In this document: piece by piece, positions 1 through 6,807 of the stretch
How positions within the stretch are numbered: the first letter of the stretch is position 1
Layout of the letters: each line of letters starts with the position of its first letter
Made by a program: the position numbers and the translations under genes
Assembly: GCA_009703545.1 (NCBI GenBank)
Contig: WLFX01000009.1
Location: 1 to 13,296 of the forward strand
Reading direction: 5' to 3'
Source of the DNA: Actinomycetota bacterium
GTDB taxonomy: Bacteria; Actinomycetota; Actinomycetes; Actinomycetales; Microbacteriaceae
DNA: 13,296 nt
Notes under the pieces: model-generated
Told to the model about the DNA's origin: nothing
What the model saw: only the letters and a program-made list of their open reading frames with translations
Database searches by the model: none

Positions 1-1
1 C

Positions 2-289
2 GAATCGGATGACTACTTCGATTCGCGTCCGCGCGGTTCGCAACTTGCGGCCTGGGCGAGCGAACAATCTCGTCCCATTGCTTCTCGTGATGCGCTCGAT
101 CAGCAGTACGAAGACACTGACCAGCGATTTGCCAACGACGATGTCGTGCCGCGACCGGAACACTGGGGCGGCTATCGCATCGTCCCCACTCGGATGGAAT
201 TCTGGAAAGGCCGTTCGAACCGTATGCACGATCGCATCGCGTACGAGCGCATCGACGACGCATGGCACGTCACCCGACTGCAGCCCTAG
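2..289 (+). CDS. pdxH: pyridoxamine 5'-phosphate oxidase, C-terminal part (5' end outside window)
   Basis: FMN-dependent enzyme that oxidises pyridoxamine/pyridoxine 5'-phosphate to pyridoxal 5'-phosphate, the active form of vitamin B6, in the cytoplasm. Only the last 95 residues are present. The reading frame is open from base 2 and ends at TAG 287-289. The visible part carries the family's C-terminal signature: GSQLAAWASEQS and a following SR near the start, then PRPEHWGGYR, EFWKGR and NRMHDR, ending in RLQP. Known PdxH proteins end in the same way (WGGY-R-P, EFWQG-NR-HDR, RL-P), so the end is intact. The start and the FMN-binding N-terminal half lie to the left. It is followed after 35 bp by the luciferase-like oxidoreductase gene, which could be co-transcribed. 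The assignment is secure from motifs alone. Confidence 0.95.
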   Translation, partial: ESDDYFDSRPRGSQLAAWASEQSRPIASRDALDQQYEDTDQRFANDDVVPRPEHWGGYRIVPTRMEFWKGRSNRMHDRIAYERIDDAWHVTRLQP

Positions 290-324
290 GGAATAAGTTC
301 ACACCGACACAACTGGAAACAGGT

Positions 325-1368
325 ATGACGATAAACATCGACGACATCAAATTCGGGCTCGATACGTTCGGCGACATGACGCACAAGGACGACGGCACCC
401 CCGAAACCGCGGGACAGGTATTGCGGAACCTCGTCGAACAAGCTGTCTTTGCGGATTCGTTGGGGATTTACGCCATCAACATCGGCGAACATCACCGCGA
501 CGATTTTGCAGTGAGCGCGCCGGACACGGTCCTCGCGGGAATTGCGACGCGTACGTCATCAATCATCCTGGGCACGGGAGTGACCGTCCTGTCGAGCGAC
601 GATCCGGTTCGGGTATACCAGCGTTTCGCCACCATCGACGCGTTGTCGAACGGCCGCGCGGAAATAACGGCGGGTCGAGGCTCTTTCACGGAATCGTTCC
701 CCCTGTTCGGCTACAACCTCAACGACTATCACGCGTTGTTCGAAGAGAAACTCGAACTGCTCGTTCAACTTCTCGACGAAAAGCCCGTGACGTGGTCGGG
801 AACCGTTCGGGCTTCCTTGACGAACCAAGAGGTCTACCCCAAAACCGAAAAGGGCCGAATCGGGTTGCGTGTCGGAGTCGGCGGAAGTCCAGAGTCCGTT
901 GTCCGCGCCGCTCGTTTAGGAATCCCACTTGCGCTCGCCATCATTGGTGGCGATCCCGCGCGATTTGCACCGTTTTCGAAGCTGTACCGCGACCAATTGC
1001 AGTCATTCGGTCGCGACGTGCTGCCCGTCGCCATTCACTCACCTGGGCACATCGCGGAAACCGACGAGCAAGCAGCCGAAGAACTGTGGCCGCATTACGT
1101 TGCGTCGTTCGGTCGTATCGGCCGCGAACGAGGATGGGGGCCGATCACGAAGGAACACTTCATGGGCGAAGTCACCCACGGTTCGATCTACGCCGGGTCA
1201 CCCGAGACGGTCGCCACGAAAATTGCTCACGCGGTGTCGTCCGTCGGTGCGCAACGATTTGACCTGAAATATTCGAACGGTCCGATGCCGCATTCCAAGC
1301 TCATGTCCTCGATCGAGTTGTTCGGCAGCAAAGTTGTCCCCCTCGTTCGCGATATTCTGGCGGGATGA
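325..1368 (+). CDS. LLM-class flavin-dependent oxidoreductase (bacterial luciferase-like)
   Basis: A 347-residue protein of the bacterial luciferase/LLM superfamily: a single TIM-barrel domain that uses reduced FMN or F420 to oxidise or reduce small molecules. The substrate cannot be told from sequence. Visible family features are the N-terminal strand KFGLDTFGD, the GEHHRDDFAVSAP segment (about residues 54-66) next to the flavin site, TSSIILGTGVTVLSSDDPVRV (about 77-97), the DALSNGR turn followed by AGRGSF (105-121), and a VGVGGSPESV strand near the middle. Length fits the family. I chose ATG 325 because it has GGAAA five bases upstream and does not run into pdxH; an open frame reaches back to 262 but that would overlap pdxH. 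Its TGA (1366-1368) overlaps the ATG of purU (1365), so the two are probably translated together. A possible -10-like TAAGTT lies at 294-299. Confidence 0.9.
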   Translation: MTINIDDIKFGLDTFGDMTHKDDGTPETAGQVLRNLVEQAVFADSLGIYAINIGEHHRDDFAVSAPDTVLAGIATRTSSIILGTGVTVLSSDDPVRVYQRFATIDALSNGRAEITAGRGSFTESFPLFGYNLNDYHALFEEKLELLVQLLDEKPVTWSGTVRASLTNQEVYPKTEKGRIGLRVGVGGSPESVVRAARLGIPLALAIIGGDPARFAPFSKLYRDQLQSFGRDVLPVAIHSPGHIAETDEQAAEELWPHYVASFGRIGRERGWGPITKEHFMGEVTHGSIYAGSPETVATKIAHAVSSVGAQRFDLKYSNGPMPHSKLMSSIELFGSKVVPLVRDILAG

Positions 1369-2216
1369 CCCCCACCGTTGTCGTAACACTTCGATGCACC
1401 GACCAGCGCGGTATCGTCAAGGCCGTCGCCGACTCCGTGTTCGAGGTCGACGGCAACATCGTCGATTCGGCTCAGTTCTGGGACGAGCCATCCAATAGCT
1501 TTTCGCTGCGGATGGAAATTCAGGTCCCCGAATCGGACATTGGCCGACTCGCGAGTTTGCTGGACGCCAATTTGGGCGGCTTCAATCCGATCGTGTCTAT
1601 CCGTCGAATCGCGGTTCGTCGCCGCGCGCTCGTCATGGTGACCACGGCGGATCACTGTCTTCGCGAACTTCTCTATCAGTGGCAAGCGGGCGAATTGAGC
1701 GCCGATATTGTCGGCGTTGTTTCCAATCACGACACACTGCGCGACATCGCCGAGCAGTTTGGGGTCCCTTTTTTCTGCATCCCTGTCACCACCGAAACGA
1801 AACCCGACGCCGAACGGACCCTCGCTGGTGTGATCGGTGATCTGGACGCGGACTTCGTTGTGCTCGCGCGATACATGCAGGTTCTCAGCGACTCATTCTG
1901 TTCGCGCTTTGAGGGGCGCATCATCAACATTCACCATTCGTTCTTGCCCGGTTTCAAGGGCGCAAAGCCATATCACCAGGCCTACGATCGGGGCGTGAAA
2001 CTCATCGGCGCGACAGCTCACTACGTCACTCATAATTTGGATGACGGTCCGATTATCGAACAGGACGTCGTCCGGGTCGGGCATCACCATCACGCGGACC
2101 AGCTCGTGAGCATTGGACGCGATGTTGAGCGTCGTGTGCTCGCTCGTGCAGTCCGGCTTCATGCAGAGGACCGCGTGTTCCCCAATGGGACACGCACCGT
2201 CGTCTTCGACTCGTAG
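1365..2216 (+). CDS. purU: formyltetrahydrofolate deformylase
   Basis: Hydrolyses 10-formyl-tetrahydrofolate to formate plus THF, which balances the one-carbon pool and can feed formate to PurT-type purine synthesis. The 283 residues show the usual two parts. An N-terminal ACT-like regulatory domain (about 1-85) begins VVVTLRCTDQRGIV. A formyltransferase-fold catalytic domain follows (about 86-283). The catalytic triad is visible: N188 and H190 in NIHHSFLPGFKGA, and D226 in HNLDDGPIIEQ. The C-terminal block GRDVERRVLARAV (251-263) is also typical of PurU rather than PurN, and the length matches PurU (about 280). The ATG overlaps the preceding stop as ATGA, so expression depends on the upstream oxidoreductase gene. 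The TAG stop (2214-2216) directly abuts the TAA of the convergent phosphatase gene. Confidence 0.95.
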   Translation: MTPTVVVTLRCTDQRGIVKAVADSVFEVDGNIVDSAQFWDEPSNSFSLRMEIQVPESDIGRLASLLDANLGGFNPIVSIRRIAVRRRALVMVTTADHCLRELLYQWQAGELSADIVGVVSNHDTLRDIAEQFGVPFFCIPVTTETKPDAERTLAGVIGDLDADFVVLARYMQVLSDSFCSRFEGRIINIHHSFLPGFKGAKPYHQAYDRGVKLIGATAHYVTHNLDDGPIIEQDVVRVGHHHHADQLVSIGRDVERRVLARAVRLHAEDRVFPNGTRTVVFDS

Positions 2217-3260
2217 TTAGCGGTGGCGAAGAGTTCCGCCGAGTAACCCTGCGTCGAAAAAGTTTTCCGCGAGTTCTGCGCCGTCGTGACCATAGACCCA
2301 GGGGAGTCCGGGAACGGGGTCGGGGTGAACGATTGGGGCACCTGCGAGTACGGCCTCGGGGCGAGAGAGTCGTCTAATTCCGACGCCCAGCACATGGTCG
2401 GGGTGTCGGCGGGCGAAGTTGCCGTAGGTGGTCTCGTCGTGCTGACCGTCGTCGCCAATCAGGATCCATTTGATGTTCGGAAATTCGACGACCAGGCGAT
2501 CAAGATTGTTCACTTTGTGGTCACGGCCACTGCGGAAGATTCGATCGGGTGTCGCACCCCAGTCGGTCAACAGGAGTGGGCCGCGCGGGTACATGTGACG
2601 TGATAGGAAACGCTCGAGTGTCGGGGCGACGTTCCACGGACCGGTGGACAGATACATGATGGGGGCGGCCGAGTAATAGGCCCCCAACTTGTTGAGGAAG
2701 ACTGCCATTCCCGGCACCGGCCGGCGAGCGTGCTCGTCAAGGACGAACGTGTTCCACGCCGCCAACAAAAGACGGGGAAGCGCGGTGACCATCACGGTGT
2801 CATCAATGTCACACACAACCCCAACGGTGGTCGAGTCGTTGACGACGGTCACGTCGCTGGAGGCCCAGCCATGACCCTTCTTGACGCGCATCAACACAGT
2901 GTGGAGTCCGACAGGGAGGTTCACCGACAAACTTGCGTCGATCACGCCGCCGCGGTCGCTTGTCACCGTGAACTTGTGGTTGCCGATCTTGACGCTCACG
3001 TTCGTGTGGGCAACCGGGACGCCCGTGAACGCCCTCCATCCACGAACGTACTTTCGAACTTTGTGGGTGCGCGGGTCGGGGTTGACGTACAGAACTCTCG
3101 CGAGGATTCGAACCGACGATGCAGAGCCGTAGCCGCGGAATGCGACGACCGTCGGCAGTTGTCCCGATGCACGCGCCGACCTTGCTCGAACGGCGGTATA
3201 CGCGTCTTCGATACGCGCCGCAACGTGCATTTTGACGGGGGGTGTCGAATCTGATGGCAT
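2217..3260 (-). CDS. App1 family (DUF2183) phosphatase-domain protein
   Basis: A 347-residue protein with a HAD-like phosphatase domain of the App1/DUF2183 family. Yeast App1 is a Mg-dependent phosphatidate phosphatase; the substrate of the bacterial members is not established. From the chosen start, an N-terminal part (about 12-140) carries the conserved FRGYGS and RVLARVLY segments and looks like a beta-rich domain. The catalytic part has DIDDT at 151-155 (nucleophile and general acid aspartates), LSTGPWN near 204-210 (motif II), K249 in HKVNNL (motif III) and IGDDGQHD near 268-275 (metal-binding acidic pair). There is no clear signal peptide or membrane segment. The frame opens 23 codons earlier at ATG 3327-3329, but that stretch is AT-richer and not conserved-looking. 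ATG 3258-3260 has TAGGCT 8 nt upstream, fitting a leaderless start. The gene diverges from the TetR gene and may be its target. Confidence 0.85.
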   Translation of the reverse strand: MPSDSTPPVKMHVAARIEDAYTAVRARSARASGQLPTVVAFRGYGSASSVRILARVLYVNPDPRTHKVRKYVRGWRAFTGVPVAHTNVSVKIGNHKFTVTSDRGGVIDASLSVNLPVGLHTVLMRVKKGHGWASSDVTVVNDSTTVGVVCDIDDTVMVTALPRLLLAAWNTFVLDEHARRPVPGMAVFLNKLGAYYSAAPIMYLSTGPWNVAPTLERFLSRHMYPRGPLLLTDWGATPDRIFRSGRDHKVNNLDRLVVEFPNIKWILIGDDGQHDETTYGNFARRHPDHVLGVGIRRLSRPEAVLAGAPIVHPDPVPGLPWVYGHDGAELAENFFDAGLLGGTLRHR

Positions 3261-3268
3261 CAACGTCA

Positions 3269-3274
3269 AGCCTA
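3269..3274 (-). promoter_or_regulatory. putative -10 box of the App1-family gene (leaderless start)
   Basis: Read on the minus strand the bases are TAGGCT, matching TANNNT, and they end 8 nt before ATG 3258-3260. CTGTCG, a weak -35-like hexamer, lies 16 nt further upstream. This arrangement would make an mRNA that begins at or within a base or two of the start codon. It supports the shorter start for this gene. Promoter calls by eye are uncertain. Confidence 0.4.
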
Positions 3275-3346
3275 TCGTCTCGGATTTATTCGACAGTTTT
3301 TCAGGTAGTTGTTGTTTTGTAGGGCGCATTCTTAGACTACCCAGAT

Positions 3347-3364
3347 ACCTTTATACCTAAAGGT
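3347..3364. promoter_or_regulatory. inverted repeat, candidate TetR operator
   Basis: A perfect inverted repeat: ACCTTTA at 3347-3353 and TAAAGGT at 3358-3364, separated by TACC. It lies in the 154-bp divergent intergenic region between the App1-family gene and the TetR gene. It is just upstream of a -10-like TATTCT (3367-3372) on the TetR side, roughly where the spacer and -35 of that promoter would be. TetR-family proteins usually bind such dyads of 15-20 bp next to their own gene, so autoregulation and perhaps control of the divergent gene are reasonable inferences. Confidence 0.5.
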
Positions 3365-3366
3365 TT

Positions 3367-3372
3367 TATTCT
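3367..3372 (+). promoter_or_regulatory. putative -10 box of the TetR gene
   Basis: TATTCT (TANNNT) 42 nt before the TTG start. It would give a leader of about 35 nt carrying the AAGGAAAAG ribosome-binding site at 3402-3410. There is no convincing -35. The overlap of the upstream region with the inverted repeat 3347-3364 is what makes it plausible. Confidence 0.3.
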
Positions 3373-3414
3373 TCGAAGATTTCACCTGGCCACCCACTAA
3401 CAAGGAAAAGTAAA

Positions 3415-4056
3415 TTGCCAATCCAACACGTCCCGGCGAGCGAAGAATTATTCAAATCCGGGCTTCTTATCAACACCCCTGTTCAGGCTCGCAGCAACGC
3501 GCGCGTCACCGCCCTGTTGGACGCGGCTGCCAAGGTTGTTCACGACAAGGGCTACGAAGAATTGACCACGGCGAATGTCGCAGAAGCGGCTGGCGCGTCG
3601 ATTGGGACGGTGTACCGATATTTCGAAGACCGCGTGAAGGTTTTGGAAGCACTGGCGATTCGAAACCTCGAGCGCGCGGATCGTCGTTTCCGCGACGCGC
3701 TCGATCAGATCAATGGTTCGGCTCCCAAAGATGCGATAAATGTGATGTTCGAAATGTACCTTGACATGTTCCGCACCGAGCCCGGGTTTCGGTCGCTGCG
3801 CCTCGGAGATGTCCTCGACATCCGACCGCGCAATCGTGAATCACGCCTCACTACTGCGGCCCGCACGATGACGGAACAACTGAGCGGTCGCTTTGGGTTC
3901 GCGAACGACGCCGCGACTGTTCTCGAAATTGAAAAATCACTCGTTGCGGTTGACGCCTATCTTGCCCGCGCCTTCTTCAACGACGACCGTGGTGACGCGG
4001 TGTTCGTCGATACGGCACGCGCATCGGTGATGTCGCTGTCCAGCCTCGCGACTTAG
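3415..4056 (+). CDS. TetR/AcrR-family transcriptional regulator
   Basis: A 213-residue DNA-binding repressor-type protein. The N-terminal helix-turn-helix is clear (about residues 28-72): ARVTALLDAAAKVV, then ELTTANVAEAAGASIGTVYRYF, the typical TetR recognition segment, then EDRVKVLEAL. The C-terminal ligand/dimer domain (about 75-213) is not assignable to a ligand. The start is TTG 3415; the strong AAGGAAAAG at 3402-3410 with 4 nt spacing decides it, and no upstream in-frame ATG competes. It is divergent from the App1-family phosphatase gene with an inverted repeat between them, so it likely represses itself and possibly that gene. Its TAG stop (4054-4056) overlaps the TAA of the convergent DedA gene (4053-4055). 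Confidence 0.9.
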   Translation: MPIQHVPASEELFKSGLLINTPVQARSNARVTALLDAAAKVVHDKGYEELTTANVAEAAGASIGTVYRYFEDRVKVLEALAIRNLERADRRFRDALDQINGSAPKDAINVMFEMYLDMFRTEPGFRSLRLGDVLDIRPRNRESRLTTAARTMTEQLSGRFGFANDAATVLEIEKSLVAVDAYLARAFFNDDRGDAVFVDTARASVMSLSSLAT

Positions 4057-4688
4057 TCGTCAGGGTGCCGGGTGTAGCGATGCAATGATTTCTTCACCAA
4101 CGCCATAACGGCGATGAAGAGAACAATGATTCCCGCAAAGATGAAGCCCGCGAAGTGCAGGCTCTGATTCAGCTGTTCATACGTGAGGGCGGCAGTGCGC
4201 CCAACCGTCACGTAGGCGACTGCCCACACTGTGCACGCCGGCGCGGTCCACGCAATAAATCGGCGATAGTCCATGCCCGTGATTCCGGCGGTCAACGGAA
4301 CAATGCTGTGAAGAACGGGCAAGAACCGCGAGATGAAAATCGCCCAACCACCGCGGTGCTCGAGAAAGCGTTCGGCGGCTTTCCAATTCTTGTGACCGAT
4401 CCATTTGCCAACCTTTGAGTGTTGAATGGCCGGGCCGAATGAATGTCCGAGCGCAAAGCCAATGCTTTCCCCAATCAGTGCGCCGATAATGATGACAACA
4501 ATCAACGCGATGTATTCCTCAGTGGACGATGCGCCCGTTGCGGCGACGAGAACGACGGTGTCGCCAGGAATCACGAGACCGACAAGGACACTCGTTTCGA
4601 GCACGATGGCGAGACCAGCGAGTCCAACCCGAAGGATTGGGTCGATGGAACCGACCCCGCTGAGAAACCAATCGAGAAAAGCGTTCAT
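4053..4688 (-). CDS. DedA family membrane protein (SNARE-associated/VTT domain)
   Basis: A 211-residue inner-membrane protein of the DedA superfamily, whose members support lipid carrier recycling and membrane homeostasis. Some DedA proteins are undecaprenyl-phosphate or phospholipid translocases; the role of this one is not known. Visible are hydrophobic segments around 20-50, 58-78, 115-137, 148-163 and 176-198, the ETSVLVGLVIPGD motif (31-43), GESIGFALGHSFGP (73-86) and SRFLPVLHSIVPLTAG (120-135). In well-studied DedA proteins the last motif has Arg after FxPxx; here H127 sits at that place. The start ATG 4686-4688 overlaps the stop of the pabC-like gene as ATGA, so the two form an operon. 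An in-frame extension to 4751 would lie inside pabC and is rejected. The stop overlaps the convergent TetR stop. Confidence 0.9.
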   Translation of the reverse strand: MNAFLDWFLSGVGSIDPILRVGLAGLAIVLETSVLVGLVIPGDTVVLVAATGASSTEEYIALIVVIIIGALIGESIGFALGHSFGPAIQHSKVGKWIGHKNWKAAERFLEHRGGWAIFISRFLPVLHSIVPLTAGITGMDYRRFIAWTAPACTVWAVAYVTVGRTAALTYEQLNQSLHFAGFIFAGIIVLFIAVMALVKKSLHRYTRHPDD

Positions 4689-5476
4689 GACTGCGAGCGT
4701 ACCTCGCCCGGGTCCAGAGCTTCCCGTCGATTGAGATATTCCTGACGCCAATAATCGACTCGACCCGGTTCGATCTGCAGGGCGGGGCCGTCACGCCACT
4801 CCGTCGCGACACGGATTCCGTGCAGGGCCGACAGAGTCCACACTTCCGCTCCGTCGAGATCCTCCGGCCCCACTCGGGCCGGTACGACCGTCGAGCCAAT
4901 GGACGCCGCGTGGTCGCGGATGGTTCGTTCGGTCACACTGGGAAGACGAGGAATCGCGGAATCCACAACGTGCAGTGTGTCATCCGCCCACCACACAATC
5001 GATGACCATGCCCCTTCCGCAATAAAACCGTCGTCGAGGATGACAGCCTCGCCGATATCGAGGTCTCGTCGCAGTGCCCCGAGTCCGGCGAGATCGGGCC
5101 CTTTCACGCTCGGTTGCGTTCGTGGGTCTCGGGGGGCGGTCGCGAGGGTGACATCGGTGAGCGCATCAGGCGCTTCACGAAGGTGGAATCGCAACATTGC
5201 GCCGTCGCCGTAATCGATCGCCTCGAGGCGCGGGAACCATCGTCCCTCGGCAGGGATCATGGAGACGGCGTCGGCCGCGAATTCTCGAGCGTCCAGGGAG
5301 GGGTCGACCGCGGCAAGCGACGTCGTGAATCGTGCGACGTGCATCGCCACGTTCACGGCGGATCCGTCGACCACGAGCCACGAATCGGCAACCCGGACCG
5401 AGCCTGCGTGAGGATCGCACCACTCCTCTTCGACGACGGAACCACCCGCCCACCGGAAAACCCGTGCCTCGACCAT
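4685..5476 (-). CDS. pabC: aminotransferase class IV, probable aminodeoxychorismate lyase
   Basis: A PLP-dependent fold-type IV protein of 263 residues. Members include 4-amino-4-deoxychorismate lyase, branched-chain aminotransferase and D-amino-acid aminotransferase. Seen here: R49 in HVARF, K125 in SVKGPDL as the probable PLP-binding lysine, and E154 in FIAEGAWSSIVWW, the class IV Glu motif. Its position head-to-head with pabB argues for the lyase that makes p-aminobenzoate and pyruvate from aminodeoxychorismate. A D-amino-acid aminotransferase-like role cannot be excluded from sequence. The start is ATG 5474-5476, with TAGCCT 7 nt upstream (leaderless pattern). The open frame extends to 6046, but that part lies antisense to pabB and is not protein-like. 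The TGA overlaps the ATG of the dedA-family gene. Confidence 0.8.
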   Translation of the reverse strand: MVEARVFRWAGGSVVEEEWCDPHAGSVRVADSWLVVDGSAVNVAMHVARFTTSLAAVDPSLDAREFAADAVSMIPAEGRWFPRLEAIDYGDGAMLRFHLREAPDALTDVTLATAPRDPRTQPSVKGPDLAGLGALRRDLDIGEAVILDDGFIAEGAWSSIVWWADDTLHVVDSAIPRLPSVTERTIRDHAASIGSTVVPARVGPEDLDGAEVWTLSALHGIRVATEWRDGPALQIEPGRVDYWRQEYLNRREALDPGEVRSQS

Positions 5477-5491
5477 AGAGTAAAGGCTATG
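5474..5491. promoter_or_regulatory. divergent, reciprocally overlapping leaderless promoters of pabC and pabB
   Basis: The pabC start codon (5476-5474, minus) and the pabB start codon (5489-5491, plus) are only 12 bp apart. Plus strand: TAGAGT at 5476-5481, then 7 nt, then ATG of pabB. Minus strand: TAGCCT at 5489-5484, then 7 nt, then ATG of pabC. Each -10-like box therefore begins on the other gene's start codon. No Shine-Dalgarno sequence could be transcribed for either gene from these sites. -35 matches are poor on both sides. Confidence 0.55.
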
Positions 5492-6769
5492 ACAGAGGGC
5501 TACGTTCGGCACGTTATTGCCGCACGAGTTGACCCGGTCATCATCTTTCGGATGCTCATCGCTCATCGCGACGGTGGTTTCTGGCTCGATGATTCGCTCG
5601 GGGAAACCGTGTCGTATCTCGGTGTCGGCACACCCGTCGAGACCATCGACTCGTTCTCTGGTTTCGACAGCGCTGACGAGTTTCCGTTGTCGCGCGTTGG
5701 TTGGATCGGTTATGGGGCCCGTGCAGAGTCGCTCGGTGTCGAGGTCGGCATCGAGCCGCAGACGCGCTCGACAATGCTGTCCGTTCGACTCGCGGTCGAG
5801 GTCGACCATCGCGATGACGAAGTATCGGTGATCGGGTTGCAGCGCGACGCCGAGTTCGATGACCTCGTTTCCGCCATCGAGGCACTGGGTGGTCAGGTCG
5901 CTACAGCGCCACGGCATTCCCCAACCCGCACAGCGATATGGCGCGATGACCCGGCGACCTATGCGGGATACATCGATGAGTGCCTCACGCACATCCGAAA
6001 CGGTGACGCCTATCAGTTGTGTCTCACGACCGGAATTGACGTGCACGGCGAAGTGGATGTGGTCGAAACGTATTGTGCGCTTCGAACGGTCGCGCCCACT
6101 CGGAACGCGGCGTACCTGTCAATTGGAGGAGTCAGCCTCCTCAGCGCGTCGCCCGAAACATTCTTCACTGTTCGCGGTCGACACGCGACGACGAGCCCCA
6201 TCAAGGGCACCCGCCCGCGCAGCATGGATCCGGCAGAGGACTACCTGGTGAAACGCGAACTCGAGACGTCAGAGAAGGAACGCGCCGAGAACCTCATGAT
6301 TGTCGACTTATGCCGAAACGACCTGTCGCAAGTGTGTGTGCCAGGGACTGTCACGGTGAGTTCGCTTCATCGCGTCGAAACCTATTCGACTGTTCACCAA
6401 TTGGTCAGCACCGTCACCGGGGAATTGTTGCCCGAATGCTCGGCCGCGGATGCGGCTCGCGTTCTTTTTCCCGCCGGGTCGATGACCGGTGCGCCAAAAC
6501 GCAGCGCCGTTCAGATTTTGGAAAGATTGGAATCTGCCGAACGCGGAATGTACGCGGGCGCTTTCGGCTATGCCGGCGCGGGAAACCTAACTCTCGCCAT
6601 GACAATTCGGTCAATTGTTATCGACGGCAGTGGCGCTCATATCGGAGTTGGTGGAGGAATCACGTCGGGATCGGTCGTTGACCAGGAAATCGCCGAGGTC
6701 GGCGTTAAGGCCGCCGCGATGCTTGGAGTGCTCGGTGCCTCGCCGAACCCCTACCTGTACACGGAATAG
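5489..6769 (+). CDS. pabB: aminodeoxychorismate synthase component I
   Basis: Chorismate-binding enzyme (426 residues) that with a glutamine amidotransferase (PabA, not in the window) aminates chorismate to 4-amino-4-deoxychorismate in folate synthesis. A divergent N-terminal half (about 1-140) is followed by the chorismate-binding domain: NGDAYQLCLT, SASPETFF, SPIKGTRPR, ERAENLMIVDLCRNDL, VHQLVSTV, GSMTGAPK (330-337) and a GVGGGITSGS turn near the end. K239 in PIKGT is the lysine that marks aminodeoxychorismate synthases; anthranilate synthase has Ala there, so pabB rather than trpE. The start ATG 5489 was chosen because TAGAGT lies 7 nt upstream and the preceding in-frame stretch (from 5114) is antisense pabC coding sequence. 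It diverges from pabC. leuS follows 38 bp downstream. Confidence 0.92.
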   Translation: MTEGYVRHVIAARVDPVIIFRMLIAHRDGGFWLDDSLGETVSYLGVGTPVETIDSFSGFDSADEFPLSRVGWIGYGARAESLGVEVGIEPQTRSTMLSVRLAVEVDHRDDEVSVIGLQRDAEFDDLVSAIEALGGQVATAPRHSPTRTAIWRDDPATYAGYIDECLTHIRNGDAYQLCLTTGIDVHGEVDVVETYCALRTVAPTRNAAYLSIGGVSLLSASPETFFTVRGRHATTSPIKGTRPRSMDPAEDYLVKRELETSEKERAENLMIVDLCRNDLSQVCVPGTVTVSSLHRVETYSTVHQLVSTVTGELLPECSAADAARVLFPAGSMTGAPKRSAVQILERLESAERGMYAGAFGYAGAGNLTLAMTIRSIVIDGSGAHIGVGGGITSGSVVDQEIAEVGVKAAAMLGVLGASPNPYLYTE

Positions 6770-6776
6770 AATTGGG

Positions 6777-6794
6777 AACGCGCAGGTGCGCGTT
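6777..6794. repeat. 8-bp inverted repeat just upstream of leuS
   Basis: AACGCGCA (6777-6784), GG, TGCGCGTT (6787-6794): a perfect 8-bp inverted repeat filling most of the 38-bp gap between pabB and leuS. As RNA it can fold as a 7-bp stem with an AGGT tetraloop directly before the leuS ribosome-binding site GAAAGGG (6797-6803). There is no T-run, so it is not an ordinary intrinsic terminator. It could be a protein operator, a processing site or a stabilising hairpin. Confidence 0.5.
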
Positions 6795-6807
6795 GTGAAA
6801 GGGTTCC

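Noticed and set aside
262..324. 21-codon extension of the LLM oxidoreductase
   Set aside because: It would overlap the pdxH end, and ATG 325 has a ribosome-binding site at a proper distance.
3261..3329. 23-codon extension of the App1-family protein to ATG 3327-3329
   Set aside because: The stretch is AT-rich and not conserved-looking, and contains a -10-like box for the shorter start. It cannot be excluded fully.
3371..3378. CTTCGAAG palindrome near the TetR promoter
   Set aside because: Eight bp is easily expected by chance, and the nearby 18-bp dyad is a better operator candidate.
5114..5488. 125-codon N-terminal extension of PabB
   Set aside because: It is antisense to pabC and is not protein-like; the ATG at 5489 fits the family length.
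5477..6046. 190-codon N-terminal extension of the pabC-like protein
   Set aside because: It is antisense to pabB, does not resemble an aminotransferase, and a promoter-like box sits right before the internal ATG at 5474-5476.
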